A stretch of 64,000 bases of DNA from JAFIFT01 sp020051095 (GCF_964199965.1 NZ_CAXMZT010000013.1:42423-106422), one strand, 5' to 3'; numbered from the stretch's first letter, positions 17,902 through 26,774 are shown. A program made the numbers and translations. Notes: generated from the sequence alone by a model not told the origin.

Positions 17902-18330
17902 ATGCCTGGATTTTTTAGTGACATTCGTGACTCAGTCGGCAAACCAACGAGCTCACTTTACTTGCAAGCACAGCGAATCAACGCTTTTGCCGAATTAGCG
18001 ACCGATACGTTATCCGATTTCAATCCCAATGTGCTGATACCTGGAAAAATTGCTCAGCTTGCTTTGTCAGTCAGAAGCTTATTCTCAAAAGAGACCCATT
18101 TACATGAAAAGCTCATGCATGCCGGCCAAGCATCCATCAATGCATTACAAATTGGCTTATCCATGTATTTATTTCTCAGCGGTAATGAAACGTGCGATAG
18201 CATGGAAAATATGATGTGCCGAATCATTGCAGGCAGTCAACTAATCTATCGTGGCCTACTGCTAACAGGCTGGGTTTCCTCGGAAGCCATGGCACCCTCT
18301 ATGCCTGGCCCCCACCCTAAAGCAAGTTAA
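17902..18330 (+). CDS. hypothetical protein, 142 aa
   Basis: AAAGGA lies 7-8 bases before the ATG at 17902, a good ribosome site. The protein is amphipathic helical in its first ~80 residues (Q-R-I-N-A-F-A-E-L-A-T-D-T-L-S-D-F) and has one hydrophobic stretch around residues 84-98 and another near 110-122, with a C-E-T-C-like cysteine spacing at ~101-110. No known domain is recognised. Its stop overlaps the stop of the convergent TauE/SafE gene by 4 bases. It may be monocistronic or read through from smpB (44 bases upstream). Confidence 0.7.
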   Translation: MPGFFSDIRDSVGKPTSSLYLQAQRINAFAELATDTLSDFNPNVLIPGKIAQLALSVRSLFSKETHLHEKLMHAGQASINALQIGLSMYLFLSGNETCDSMENMMCRIIAGSQLIYRGLLLTGWVSSEAMAPSMPGPHPKAS

Positions 18331-19148
18331 GCCAGCAGGTGGTATAGCATCATTAAAAAGGCAACCAACAAGAACAGTGTATAGAGCCCATTCAATCGAT
18401 GTTTGGGCAAACGTTCTTCAAAGCGTGCGCCATATTTAGACGCAAGCATTGCTGTGGGCGCCACGGCAACAAATGCTAGCAGATTGACATATCCTAGCGA
18501 GTAATTGGGCAAATCGGGTATCTGATAACTGCCCAAGATGATAACAATCGAACCTATCAAGCCGATAAATAGGCCAGTGATGGCTGAGATAGCAATACCT
18601 TTTTTCAAGGGATAGTCAAAATACAACATAATTGGCACCGTAAACGTACCACCCCCGGTGCCAAGTAACGTTGACAAGGCCCCGACAAAAAAGCTCGAAA
18701 CACCACTTATCCAAGGGCCCGGACCGTTGGTATTTAACCCTTCCCCCGCTTGTTTTAGTAACGTAAAGAGAAAGCAAACCAACAAATAACCCGTGAAAAA
18801 TAATTTTAAGACATAGGTAGGAATACTATGAATAACCACGGCACTGGATAAAATCCCAATCACCAACCCTGGCGCCCATTTTTTTAGCATTTTAAAATCA
18901 AGATGACCGAATTGATAATGGCTATGCGTCGAAGCCAACGCTGTTGGAACGATTAAAGCCAGCGATGTCGACACGGCAATGTGCATCATCAAGCCATGAT
19001 CAAAACCAAAGAGAGGAAACAAAGTCAAAAACATCGGCACCAATACCGTCCCACCACCAATGCCGAACAAACCTGCAAGAAACCCAGCAAATAGCCCCAC
19101 CACCAACAAAATACCAACCACCAACCAATCCGCCATCCCAGGCCCCAT
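18327..19148 (-). CDS. TauE/SafE-family membrane permease
   Basis: 273 residues from the ATG at 19148, which has AGGTGG ~7 bases upstream; an in-frame TTG at 19202 would add 18 residues that look poorly conserved. The sequence opens with the family pattern of a hydrophobic helix ending G-L-F-G-I-G-G-G-T-V-L-V-P, and has the second-half repeat of that motif (L-L-G-T-G-G-G-T-F-T-V-P) near residue 165, giving two four-helix halves. TauE/SafE proteins export or import sulfite, sulfoacetate and other organic anions; substrate here is unknown. It diverges from tRNA-Thr. Confidence 0.85.
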   Translation of the reverse strand: MGPGMADWLVVGILLVVGLFAGFLAGLFGIGGGTVLVPMFLTLFPLFGFDHGLMMHIAVSTSLALIVPTALASTHSHYQFGHLDFKMLKKWAPGLVIGILSSAVVIHSIPTYVLKLFFTGYLLVCFLFTLLKQAGEGLNTNGPGPWISGVSSFFVGALSTLLGTGGGTFTVPIMLYFDYPLKKGIAISAITGLFIGLIGSIVIILGSYQIPDLPNYSLGYVNLLAFVAVAPTAMLASKYGARFEERLPKHRLNGLYTLFLLVAFLMMLYHLLA

Positions 19149-19226
19149 GAACCCACCTAAAACCACAGTAACACGTCCACCAGCTAATGCCAATTCCAAC
19201 AAATTCCATTATACTAACAATTCAAC

Positions 19227-19302
19227 GCCGTTGTAGCTCAGTTGGTAGAGCAATTGATTCGTAATCAATAGGTCCGCGGTTCGATTCCGCGCAACGGCAC
19301 CA
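19227..19302 (+). tRNA. tRNA-Thr (anticodon CGT)
   Basis: Full cloverleaf: acceptor GCCGTTG pairs with CAACGGC, D arm TAGCTCAGTTGGTAGAGCA, anticodon stem ATTGA/TCAAT with loop TTCGTAA (anticodon CGT, reads ACG), T arm CGCGG-TTCGATT-CCGCG, and encoded ACCA end. The region immediately downstream is full of mobile-element debris, as is common next to tRNA genes. Confidence 0.95.
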
Positions 19303-19341
19303 GTAAAATCAAGCATAATATATTAATTATCCGGGCGCATT

Positions 19342-19442
19342 CTAGCTCCAAATGCGACAATCATTTTTATACTGCTGTATAAACACTTCCTTAGGCATTT
19401 TATACCCTAAACACTTTCTTGGACATAGGTTCATTCTATCAG
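19342..19442 (-). pseudogene. IS30-family transposase, C-terminal remnant
   Basis: Reading the minus strand gives A-D-R-M-N-L-C-P-R-K-C-L-G-Y-K-M-P-K-E-V-F followed by 12 residues and a stop at 19342-19344. This matches the extreme C-terminus of IS30 transposases (usually L-N-x-R-P-R-K-x-L-G-x-K-T-P-x-E-V-F). The rest of the gene is absent; the sequence switches to the REP at 19441. Confidence 0.7.
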
Positions 19443-19469
19443 CAAGCGTAGGTCGGGCCTTGGCCCGAC
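19441..19469 (+). repeat. REP-like palindrome, left copy flanking the RAYT pseudogene
   Basis: AGCAAGCGTA followed by GGTCGGGCCTTGGCCCGAC. The core GTCGGGCC/GGCCCGAC is itself palindromic. The whole 29-base unit is repeated exactly, in inverted orientation, at 20070-20098, and a diverged relative lies at 26742-26763. Confidence 0.85.
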
Positions 19470-19478
19470 GATTGTTGC

Positions 19479-20006
19479 CTATTCTCTAAAATTACTTAAT
19501 TCAAACGGATTACTGCAAGCCCAATCGTCAGTTACAATTCTCTTTTGAATATCACTATGAATGCTTGAGTAACTCCAAGAAGATGGCCTATTGACATAAC
19601 CCTGTTTCACAGGGTTGAAATGTATGTAGTTTACATGATGCTCGTAATCTTGTTCATCGTGAATAAGATGCTCCCAAAATCGTCTCTGCCAAATCCCTCT
19701 TTCTCTTTTCTTTTTCCTCGCTGCAGTAATCGATTCTGAGTGGCTAATACGCTTTGAAAATAAACCCTTTACCATACTCCATCTTAATGAAAAATTGCTG
19801 TCATTGTTAGGTAAAGTCATTAACAAATGCATATGATCAGGCAAGACTACTTAAGCATTTATTTTAAATGGATATTTTGATTTTGTCGTATGGATGGCAT
19901 TACGGAGGATGTCAATTTCTCTGATTAATATACCATTTGATCTATTTGCAAGATTAACGGTAAAAAAGTACTTGGCTCCTGGCACACGTGCTCTAATATA
20001 TTGCAT
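19479..20006 (-). pseudogene. REP-associated tyrosine transposase (RAYT/Y1), interrupted
   Basis: From ATG at 20006 the minus strand encodes R-A-R-V-P-G-A-K-Y-F-F-T-V-N-L and N-R-S-N-G-I-L-I-R, the usual start of RAYT proteins, then hits an in-frame TAA at 19851-19853, and continues in the same frame with V-V-L-P-D-H-M-H-L-L (the HUH motif) through H-V-N-Y-I-H-F-N-P-V-K-Q-G to a stop at 19479. Intact family members have a Trp codon where the TAA stands (I-N-A-W-V-V-x-P-D-H). The gene is flanked by exact inverted REP copies, its expected substrate. The catalytic Tyr region is present, so the decay looks recent. Confidence 0.85.
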
Positions 20007-20069
20007 AAGATTGGACTATTTATTCTTGGACTGTATTTATAGCTGATTAGATGGATTAATTCAACTGAT

Positions 20070-20098
20070 GTCGGGCCAAGGCCCGACCTACGCTTGCT
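20070..20098 (-). repeat. REP-like palindrome, right copy (inverted)
   Basis: Exact reverse complement of the 29-base unit at 19441-19469. The pair bracket the RAYT pseudogene, forming a 658-bp RAYT-REP cassette. Confidence 0.85.
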
Positions 20099-20228
20099 CA
20101 ATCGATGTACATCTCTCGAGAACAACTAGTATAGTTTTATTAAGTTGTATCTTTTAACCTTTCCTCTAGACTAGTTTTGAAAATTGTATTATCGTGCCTA
20201 CGATTTAATTACGAAAAGGAGTTTTAAA

Positions 20229-20747
20229 ATGATTAAAAAAGGGGTTATTTTAGTATCCTGTCTACTTGCTAGCATGCCGATTTTTTCAAATGAACCATTC
20301 AAAGGGTTACAATTAAAATCAAATCATAAATCTTACCTAAAATCATCAAAAATTGATTTTTCAGGTATATGGAGTGGTAAGTGCAATGATGAACAACAGA
20401 CAACTACTATGAAAATTACTCAAGATGATAAACATATTAGTTTTGCAAGCCTAACTGAGGATGGTGAAAATTTTGGAGAACCTTTATACTTTCCTCTAAG
20501 TGAAGTTAAATCAAAGAGCAAGAGTACTTTTGATGGTACAGAGAACTCTTTAAGTGCAGCTTTATGGTCTAGTCCTAACAGTTTAGCTCTATATTATTTC
20601 AATATTTCTTTAGGAAGTTCTGATCATAGTACTAGTACTTTGACAACCAATTTTGATTTTGAAATTGAGTTAGATAATGGTAAGCTTAATTTCATTATAG
20701 ATAATTATCCAGAAAATATCGTTTGCGTATTTAATAAGCAAGGTTAA
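20229..20747 (+). CDS. secreted hypothetical protein
   Basis: 172 residues from ATG 20229, chosen because AAGGAG lies 7 bases upstream; the longer in-frame start at 20184 has no RBS. The N-terminus is a clear signal peptide (M-I-K-K then a hydrophobic run V-I-L-V-S-C-L-L-A-S-M-P-I-F-S, cleavage near N-E-P). The mature part has W-S-G-K-C-N-D near residue 46 and a second Cys near the end (I-V-C-V-F), so one disulfide is possible, and it is beta-rich with S/T/D repeats. No family recognised. It is AT-rich and sits between mobile elements, so probably horizontally acquired. Confidence 0.7.
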   Translation: MIKKGVILVSCLLASMPIFSNEPFKGLQLKSNHKSYLKSSKIDFSGIWSGKCNDEQQTTTMKITQDDKHISFASLTEDGENFGEPLYFPLSEVKSKSKSTFDGTENSLSAALWSSPNSLALYYFNISLGSSDHSTSTLTTNFDFEIELDNGKLNFIIDNYPENIVCVFNKQG

Positions 20748-20858
20748 AAAGGTTGCCCATATTAGATGTCAATTTAATATGGGCTGTAACCATCCCCTAA
20801 AATAGTTGTATTCCTGATTAGAGTTCTCCAAGTTAAACTATGTTTGAGGAGAACAAAA

Positions 20859-21125
20859 ATGAAAAAATCGCGTTATACAGAAACACAAATTGTCAAAATT
20901 TTAAAAGAAGTCGAAGCGGGTCGACTGGTTAAAGAAATTTGTCGTGAATATGGCATTTCAGATGCAACGTATTACAACTGGAAAGCAAAATACGGAGGCA
21001 TGGAAGCATCGGACATAAAACGTCTGAAGGAGCTTGAAGATGAGAACCACCGTTTAAAGCAGATGTATGCTGAGCTGAGTCTTGATCATAAAATCCTGAA
21101 GGATATTGTCGAAAAAAAGCTGTGA
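20859..21125 (+). CDS. IS3-family transposase OrfA (HTH)
   Basis: 88 residues from ATG 20859, with GAGGAG upstream. It has the HTH of IS3/IS407-type OrfA (R-Y-T-E-T-Q-I-V-K-I-L-K-E, then G-I-S-D-A-T-Y-Y-N-W-K-A-K-Y-G-G) and a leucine-zipper-like tail. It ends in a run of seven A (GTCGAAAAAAAGCTG, near 21108-21122), a typical slippery site for -1 frameshifting into orfB to make the OrfAB transposase. Confidence 0.93.
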   Translation: MKKSRYTETQIVKILKEVEAGRLVKEICREYGISDATYYNWKAKYGGMEASDIKRLKELEDENHRLKQMYAELSLDHKILKDIVEKKL

Positions 21126-21967
21126 AGCCAACTGTGCGCCGGGAGTTGGTTGATTATGCAGTCAATGCTCATGCTGTGAGTTTACGTCGCGCTTGCAAAG
21201 TTGTAGGTATCAGCGACTCGGTTTATCGCTATAAGCCGTATAGTCGGTCTGATGAAAGTGTCATTGTGGCATTGCAGGAATCATCTGAACGTTACCCAGC
21301 GTATGGCTTTAGTAAATTGCTTAAAGTTTTACGTCGCCAAGGTCACAGGTGGAATCATAAGCGTGTTTACCGCGTGTATTGTGAGCTTAAGCTCAATATG
21401 CGTCGCAAGGGAAAAAAGCGGTTACCCAATCGCTCGCCTGAACCTCTGAGAGTGCCAGAGTCCATTAACCAATGCTGGTCTATGGACTTTATGTGTGATG
21501 CGTTGATGTGTGGCCGACGCTTCAGAACATTTAACATAGTGGATGATTTCAACCGTAAAGTGTTAGCGATCGAGATAGATTTGAGCCTGCCCGCACAGCG
21601 AGTTATTCGCGTATTAGAACGTGTTGTTGCCTGGCGTGGTCTTCCTGCCAAACTACGCATGGATAATGGTCCTGAATTTATTTCAGGTGCCCTAGCGGAT
21701 TGGGCAGAAAAAAATAAGGTGCAATTGGAGTTTATCAAGCCAGGAAAGCCAACACAAAATTCATTTATTGAGCGATTCAATAGAACTTATCGCACAGAAA
21801 TACTGGATATGTATGTGTTCAAAAATTTACACGAAGTAAGAGAGTTAACAGAAAACTGGATAAAAGAGTACAACGACGAAAGACCCCATGATTCACTAGA
21901 TGATTTAACCCCATGGGAATATCTGGTAAAAAAACAGGCAATGAACTCTAATTTAGGCTGCCACTAA
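21122..21967 (+). CDS. IS3-family transposase OrfB (DDE integrase core)
   Basis: 281 residues, GTG start overlapping the orfA stop by 4 bases. It has the rve/DDE core: W-S-M-D-F-M (first D, residue ~120), M-D-N-G-P-E-F (second D, ~181) and F-I-E-R-F-N-R-T-Y-R-T-E (E, ~217), ending with Y-N-x-E-R-P-H-D-S-L-x-x-L-T-P. Both frames are intact, so the element could still be active. Confidence 0.95.
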   Translation: MKPTVRRELVDYAVNAHAVSLRRACKVVGISDSVYRYKPYSRSDESVIVALQESSERYPAYGFSKLLKVLRRQGHRWNHKRVYRVYCELKLNMRRKGKKRLPNRSPEPLRVPESINQCWSMDFMCDALMCGRRFRTFNIVDDFNRKVLAIEIDLSLPAQRVIRVLERVVAWRGLPAKLRMDNGPEFISGALADWAEKNKVQLEFIKPGKPTQNSFIERFNRTYRTEILDMYVFKNLHEVRELTENWIKEYNDERPHDSLDDLTPWEYLVKKQAMNSNLGCH

Positions 21968-22104
21968 ACATGGGGGGTTTACACACGTCAACCCTGCTAC
22001 AGAAATTAAAGTCTCTTCAGAAAACATGAATTTTTTAAATATTTACTTCCCTAGCTCAACCAATTAATATTCGGCATTATGTGTGGTTTCTCTCGAGCTT
22101 ATTT

Positions 22105-24312
22105 ATGTTAACAAAAGAGCTATTAGCAAAAGCGGTTATCAACAATACCTTTAATATTTCACGCATCAAGCTAGATTTTATATTAAGTCTTCAGGATATA
22201 AAAATGATCTCCGCATTTCTTTCAGAGCGAGAACTGACGGAAATTGACCTATCCTTATATATTTCTGAAGAAAATAGTATGGCCTTGACGGATTTGGCTC
22301 AGGCACTAAAGTCAAACGCTGGATTACAGAAATTAAGCTTTAAAGTAGAGGGTATTATTCTGGGAGAAAACCAGAGGTCGGCTGATTTCGATGCTTTACC
22401 TCAAATTGATCGAACACTTTCGGCAATACCGATATTTTTAGAAAATAAACCCCATTTAACACATGTAGTAATTGATGCTGAACAATTGGTATTGAATCTA
22501 TTTCACAGTGAAAATGTAGGCCAGGCATTAAGATCCTGTTCGGGAATAACAAATCTGCTCTTGAATTTTAAATTGGCGCAGAACGTAAGTTTCCATTTTT
22601 GTAATCCATCAAAGACCGCCCTTAAAGAACTTTCTTTAGGAAATATTGACGACAAGGCCGTCGCTTCAGACCTACAAAACATCGTCACATTAAGTACGCT
22701 GAAATTTTCCAGACTGAATCTATCACCAGAAGGATTTAATGTTGCTGCCAACCTCATTCGTAACAACGCACCGTCTCTTACCCATCTGGCGTTTAATGGC
22801 ATTAAATTTAGCGCTGATTCAATGGGGCCCATTCAGGCTGCAATACAATGTTGCCCCCTATTAAAAAGCTTATCATTATGTAATATATCCGGAGATACTA
22901 ACTTATCCTTAACACCCCTCTTAAATGCTTTACCTCAGCTAGAAGCATTAATGCTCCTTAACATCCAAGGTAATACCAATTGGCCGGATCTCATTCCAGC
23001 ACTAGCATTGCATTCGAGTTTGAGAAAACTCGTATTAGAACTTGATAGCCTTGATCTGCGCATGATTGAGTCGCTATGTGCCCTGATAAAAACTAAACAA
23101 AATATTGTTTCTTTATCCCTGAAACCTTCTTTTGAAACTTCAAACTTAAAAGAAATTATTGAGGCAATTTCTGCATTAATAAAGGATCCAGCATGCCCTC
23201 TTAAGGAGCTTAGTCTGGACTATTATAGCCGGTTATCTTTCTTACAATTACTGGTTTCAGCAGTTGAAAGTAATACAAAATTAGAAAAATTCTTTTTATT
23301 TGATGCAGGTAAATCATTAACGGTCGATGAAAAAACATACCAACAACGCATTGATATGGCCCTACAGAGAAATCAGGGGACTAGTACTGTTACTACTGAG
23401 CCAGCCCCAATTTCTCTCGCTTCTTTAAGTATATTTTCTAGTTCCCACGGAAGAATAAACACAAAAGACATGAATTGGACCATGGATGGTCAATTAGATA
23501 AAAGTGGTGCAAAAGTAATTTTTACCAGCACCCTGAATGATTCCTCTGTAAGTAGATTGGAATTTTCCCAAAAGAAAAGTTCAATTTTTAAAGATCAATC
23601 CGAATTTACGCTACGAGTATTTTTTAATAGTCATTTTAATGTGAATCAAACAAGATCTCGTTTGCCAAACAACCCATTATTAAAATTTACCGAAGCAAAT
23701 GAACACGCTACTGCTCAATGTGAACTAAGTTTTCATGTTAGTCAGAGCTTACAATTAGAAGAACTTTTATCTTTTCTTCAACGACAAGATCCCACATTAG
23801 AATCCATATTTATAAATTTCAGAAGACAAATATATCGTTTTGTCATTAAAGAAGATTATCAGCATGGCGGGTTGGTTAGACCAAGATTATTAAACGCTTT
23901 GCAATTCATTCCTGTTATAAGAAGTGACGAGAAGGACACAACATTACCACCCCCGAAATGGGATAATCGCGTTGCGTTGAAGGAGATGAATTACCGTGGA
24001 GAGATTCCAAGTGAATTTTGTTGTTCAATAGAAGCCTATAACCCTTACATGCCATTTACCCCGCCAGTAGTCCGCCGTACAATTATGACAAATCCTGTTT
24101 ATGACCCTCGATCACCTGAGCACAAATTTGAAAAAAAAACCATACGAGGTTATTTAAGACATACCCGATTCCATCCCTATACCAAAATGCCCTTAACCAT
24201 GGAAGATCTCCAACTTGATCAACCATTACAATCTAAAATAAAACGATTTGTGGAAGCAAAAAGGGAGGAATATGACGCCCAAAATGGCATTTCGGTGAGA
24301 TGCGAGCAATAG
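22105..24312 (+). CDS. leucine-rich-repeat protein with C-terminal U-box, putative E3-ligase effector
   Basis: 735 residues from ATG 22105 (an in-frame GTG at 22081 would add 8). Residues ~20-430 carry irregular LRRs of the ribonuclease-inhibitor type (L-x-x-L-x-L-x-x-I/N, for example L-K-S-L-S-L-C-N-I and L-E-A-L-M-L-L-N-I). The C-terminus from ~640 is a U-box: P-P-V-V-R-R-T-I-M-T-N-P-V-Y-D-P, then H-K-F-E-K-K-T-I-R-G-Y-L, then F-H-P-Y-T-K-M-P-L-T-M-E-D-L, which fits the U-box pattern (M-x-D-P-V ... x-F-D-R-x-x-I ... C/N-P-x-T-x-x-P-L). U-boxes recruit E2 enzymes for ubiquitination, a eukaryotic process; Legionella uses U-box effectors such as LubX. LRRs would select the target. No signal peptide. 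An IS3 element lies just upstream. Domain calls are fairly strong; activity is inferred. Confidence 0.8.
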   Translation: MLTKELLAKAVINNTFNISRIKLDFILSLQDIKMISAFLSERELTEIDLSLYISEENSMALTDLAQALKSNAGLQKLSFKVEGIILGENQRSADFDALPQIDRTLSAIPIFLENKPHLTHVVIDAEQLVLNLFHSENVGQALRSCSGITNLLLNFKLAQNVSFHFCNPSKTALKELSLGNIDDKAVASDLQNIVTLSTLKFSRLNLSPEGFNVAANLIRNNAPSLTHLAFNGIKFSADSMGPIQAAIQCCPLLKSLSLCNISGDTNLSLTPLLNALPQLEALMLLNIQGNTNWPDLIPALALHSSLRKLVLELDSLDLRMIESLCALIKTKQNIVSLSLKPSFETSNLKEIIEAISALIKDPACPLKELSLDYYSRLSFLQLLVSAVESNTKLEKFFLFDAGKSLTVDEKTYQQRIDMALQRNQGTSTVTTEPAPISLASLSIFSSSHGRINTKDMNWTMDGQLDKSGAKVIFTSTLNDSSVSRLEFSQKKSSIFKDQSEFTLRVFFNSHFNVNQTRSRLPNNPLLKFTEANEHATAQCELSFHVSQSLQLEELLSFLQRQDPTLESIFINFRRQIYRFVIKEDYQHGGLVRPRLLNALQFIPVIRSDEKDTTLPPPKWDNRVALKEMNYRGEIPSEFCCSIEAYNPYMPFTPPVVRRTIMTNPVYDPRSPEHKFEKKTIRGYLRHTRFHPYTKMPLTMEDLQLDQPLQSKIKRFVEAKREEYDAQNGISVRCEQ

Positions 24313-24488
24313 ACAGTTGCAAGCAAATGGGCTCGCTAGTCACTTGTTTGGGCGGATACTATAATTCTAACGTGTGAGTAGCGATTGTTTGAGTTACCTA
24401 TTGCTGCTTAATATTTGAATTCGCATAAGGCACCACATCCAAACACTGCATGTATCAAGCAACTCAAATAAAAAGGACGTTATAAAAA

Positions 24489-24722
24489 ATGAAAAAAGTT
24501 TGTCTTGGCGGTACATTTGATCATTTACACGCAGGCCATAAACGCTTAATTGATGCAGCAATTGCGCACTGTTACGATCAAAATAGCACATGTGTGATTC
24601 GCAGTTTAACCATCGGTGTCAGCGAAGATGAATTGCTTAAAGGAAAAGCCTATGCAGAATTTATACAAGACTATGACACTCGTGTGCGCGCTATACGACA
24701 GTATGATCTTGCCTTGATTTGA
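24489..24722 (+). pseudogene. phosphopantetheine adenylyltransferase-like (type II) gene, truncated
   Basis: 77 residues beginning K-K-V-C-L-G-G-T-F-D-H-L-H-A-G-H-K-R-L, which holds the nucleotidyltransferase G-G-T-F-D and H-x-G-H motifs, then L-T-I-G-V-S-E-D-E-L-L-K-G-K as in archaeal/eukaryotic-type PPAT (CoaD-like) proteins. Such domains are usually ~150 residues; this one stops halfway, 50 bases before the start of a duplicated block at 24774, so it was probably cut by the rearrangement that placed that block here. The second half, with the I-S-S-type motif, is missing, so it is unlikely to be active. Confidence 0.7.
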
Positions 24723-24733
24723 TGGACACCCTG

Positions 24734-26035
24734 TTAAGAGAGTAAAATCTTATTTTCTGAGGCAAGATTAACATAAGGAGAAGGACATGCTTTGGACGAA
24801 TCAACGAGATCTTCATAAACTTCTTTAGTTCTAGTAGGCCCTGATGAACGAATTAATTTAATTAACAACGCAAAAGGCCCACTCACTTCCAAATCCATTT
24901 TCACATCACACTTCCAGCCATCTAACTCCTTCTCAAACGCCTCATAGTCAGTGTCTTTGCTAACGACCACCTTCGCCATTCTATCGCGTAAGGCTTCCAA
25001 ATTTTTTCGAATGATTTTTTTACTCGAGAAAATAGCTGGACCATGGGGTTTAATTCTAGGAATGACTCGATCGAGTTCCGCAAGCAATTCCCCTTGATGG
25101 CTATTCAAACAACTAATTTTAGCCTGAACTCGTCGAAATTCCTTTGCAGCAAATTCATAATCTGAGTCATTATCAATGACAGGTAGAATCTGAGCTCCAA
25201 ATAGCCTTACCATCATTTCAGTGTCTTGACTGTCGTATTTTTCAGATCCATATTTATGTAAAATCGCAACACGTCCTGATTCTGCACGTTGAGCATGCCC
25301 TTTATCAAGCAATTCTATCTTGGCTCTAGCACACGCATTGCTATCCAACATAACTCGCTTATAAATGTCTTGCTTTTCTTCTAAGTCAGATTGTAGCCGA
25401 TGCAGTTCAGTGGACAATATGCCTATTTCATTATTATCTCGAAATTTTTGAACCTTATCTGCCCAATACATTTTTCTTTGTAATAGCTCTAGCATAGATC
25501 GATCATTAATAAAATACACACTCAAATCCCAATGATAGTAAAAAGCGCGCGATAAATAAGGGTGCAATTCGCTTCTCAAGTCACTATCAAAGCTTGACAT
25601 ATCGGCAATAATCGTCTCTCTAGTCAAATGAAAACTATACATGTTTGGACCGGATGGATCACTCCCCGTATGAAAGTTAATAATCCAAGCATCTCTTAGG
25701 GATTCTATATGGGCTATTTGAGATAGCTTAGAGCAAACCATGAGCTCCAATCTCCCAATCTGCACTGGAAGAACATTTTTTGCTTCTTCAATAGACAAGT
25801 CACCTAGCTGAATTTTATCAGATGCCCTTTGACTGCTCCAAACATCCTCAACTATTTGCAGATACTCGGTATTTAAATGACGTTTTCGGCTTTTATGAAT
25901 AGAGGTGGTTAAGGAAGGTGGTAATGCGTAAGATGTTAATGCGCTGATAATCTCTGCTTTATGTTGTGAATACTGATTAGCATACCGCCTGATTTCCTGC
26001 TCTACAAGCGACTTAAATGCGGGTTTTAATGACAT
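24734..26035 (-). CDS. unknown helical protein, paralogue A of a duplicated pair
   Basis: 433 residues from ATG 26035, with GGAG 6 bases upstream (an in-frame TTG at 26041 is less likely). Nearly identical along its length to the gene at 27914-29176. It is mostly helical with a coiled-coil stretch around residues 205-245 (L-Q-S-D-L-E-E-K-Q-D-I-Y-K-R). No signal peptide, TM segment or known domain is seen. At its 3' end the stop used by paralogue B (C-P-S-P-stop) is lost, so this copy reads 12 residues further into flanking DNA, which shows that the copy junction lies here. Its promoter region (TTGACC-18-TATGAA on the minus strand) is part of the duplicated block and is conserved in B. Lineage-specific; an effector role is possible but not supported. 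Confidence 0.75.
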   Translation of the reverse strand: MSLKPAFKSLVEQEIRRYANQYSQHKAEIISALTSYALPPSLTTSIHKSRKRHLNTEYLQIVEDVWSSQRASDKIQLGDLSIEEAKNVLPVQIGRLELMVCSKLSQIAHIESLRDAWIINFHTGSDPSGPNMYSFHLTRETIIADMSSFDSDLRSELHPYLSRAFYYHWDLSVYFINDRSMLELLQRKMYWADKVQKFRDNNEIGILSTELHRLQSDLEEKQDIYKRVMLDSNACARAKIELLDKGHAQRAESGRVAILHKYGSEKYDSQDTEMMVRLFGAQILPVIDNDSDYEFAAKEFRRVQAKISCLNSHQGELLAELDRVIPRIKPHGPAIFSSKKIIRKNLEALRDRMAKVVVSKDTDYEAFEKELDGWKCDVKMDLEVSGPFALLIKLIRSSGPTRTKEVYEDLVDSSKACPSPYVNLASENKILLS

Positions 26036-26162
26036 AAACAACTCCAGTCCGTGGTTTGAGAAAACGGCTCATCCTGAACCATCTCGAAAGCTACCCACTA
26101 TTCATACTACAAAAATCAAAGAAGGGTCAAGATCAAAAATTTAGGCTGGACTGAACAAAACC
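24774..26162. repeat. 1389-bp direct repeat, copy A
   Basis: Matches 27915-29303 base for base apart from scattered substitutions, and with the same length. It contains the whole paralogue gene plus ~125 bases of upstream region, and ends at the shared segment AGCTGGACTGA or GGCTGGACTGA. The copies are 3.1 kb apart in the same orientation. Confidence 0.85.
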
Positions 26163-26204
26163 AAAGTTGTAGCTCGGATGCAGGCGCAGCCGAAATTTGG
26201 GATA

Positions 26205-26640
26205 ATGATCTTCGAACGTATTACGGCTGGGCCAATCGCCATTGAGGCCGAAGCGTGTAAGAGTTTGCAAGCCGCATTATTCGAGGAATGTGAGAAGATG
26301 CTTTCGGGGCCAAAGAAACCCCCTAAGAAATTTGCAGATTCATAGATAAATACCCTTGAAAAGCATCAATTTGAATATAAGGGTAAGAAACACAATGCCC
26401 TTGAAGTCGCCTCATATAATAGCTCTTTGAAACAGGTTATGTTGAATATCTTGGCGTGTGTTGCCACCCTGGGATATGACCTAGTGAAGCTTAAAAAGCT
26501 ATGAAGAAAGAGGTCAATTTGATACATGTTTAGCATTATTCAAGACGAAATCAAATATAGACCGTGTGGCAGGCAAGATAAAAGAAGCAAGTTCAGAGGA
26601 ACACATGCAAAGCAAACTTCGATGACTTAAAACTACCTGC
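26205..26640 (+). other. degenerate coding remnants, no intact gene
   Basis: Covers part of the ~1.1-kb gap between 26036 and 27133. One short open frame, 26205-26345 (46 codons, with E-A-C-K-S-L-Q-A-A-L-F-E-E-C-E-K and a K-K-P-P-K-K tail), is followed by broken reading frames containing gene-like stretches (E-Y-K-G-K-K-H-N-A-L-E-V-A-S-Y, ending K-L-K-K-L at 26504). It looks like a decayed gene or genes that I cannot identify. From 26864 to 27133 I see nothing. Confidence 0.35.
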
Positions 26641-26741
26641 TAATGATTTAATCCCTCAAGCCATTTCAGAATTTTCAGCATTTTACGGACATAACCCTGA
26701 ACCCATTGATAATGTGTTGAATAATGAACTGCACAAAAAAT

Positions 26742-26763
26742 GTAGGTTGGGCCTTGGCCCAAC
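26742..26763 (+). repeat. REP-like palindrome (diverged copy)
   Basis: GTAGGTTGGGCCTTGGCCCAAC. It is the same unit as at 19441-19469 with GTCGGGCC changed to GTTGGGCC, and the compensating change in the other arm (GGCCCAAC), so the hairpin is preserved. Confidence 0.75.
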
Positions 26764-26774
26764 AACCAGTGTCG

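Larger units (their letters stand above)
20785..21983 (+). mobile_element. IS3-family insertion sequence, ~1.2 kb
   Basis: The ends begin TGTAACCATCCCCTAAAATAG on the left; the right end on the minus strand begins TGTAAACCCCCCATGTTTAG, an imperfect inverted repeat. Inside are overlapping orfA and orfB. No matching target duplication is seen (gggc left, cacg right), so the insertion may be old or the site has recombined. Confidence 0.8.

Noticed and set aside
24313..24488. TATAAT-like sequence (near 24359) as promoter for the truncated CoaD-like gene
   Set aside because: No -35 at acceptable spacing was seen; left out.
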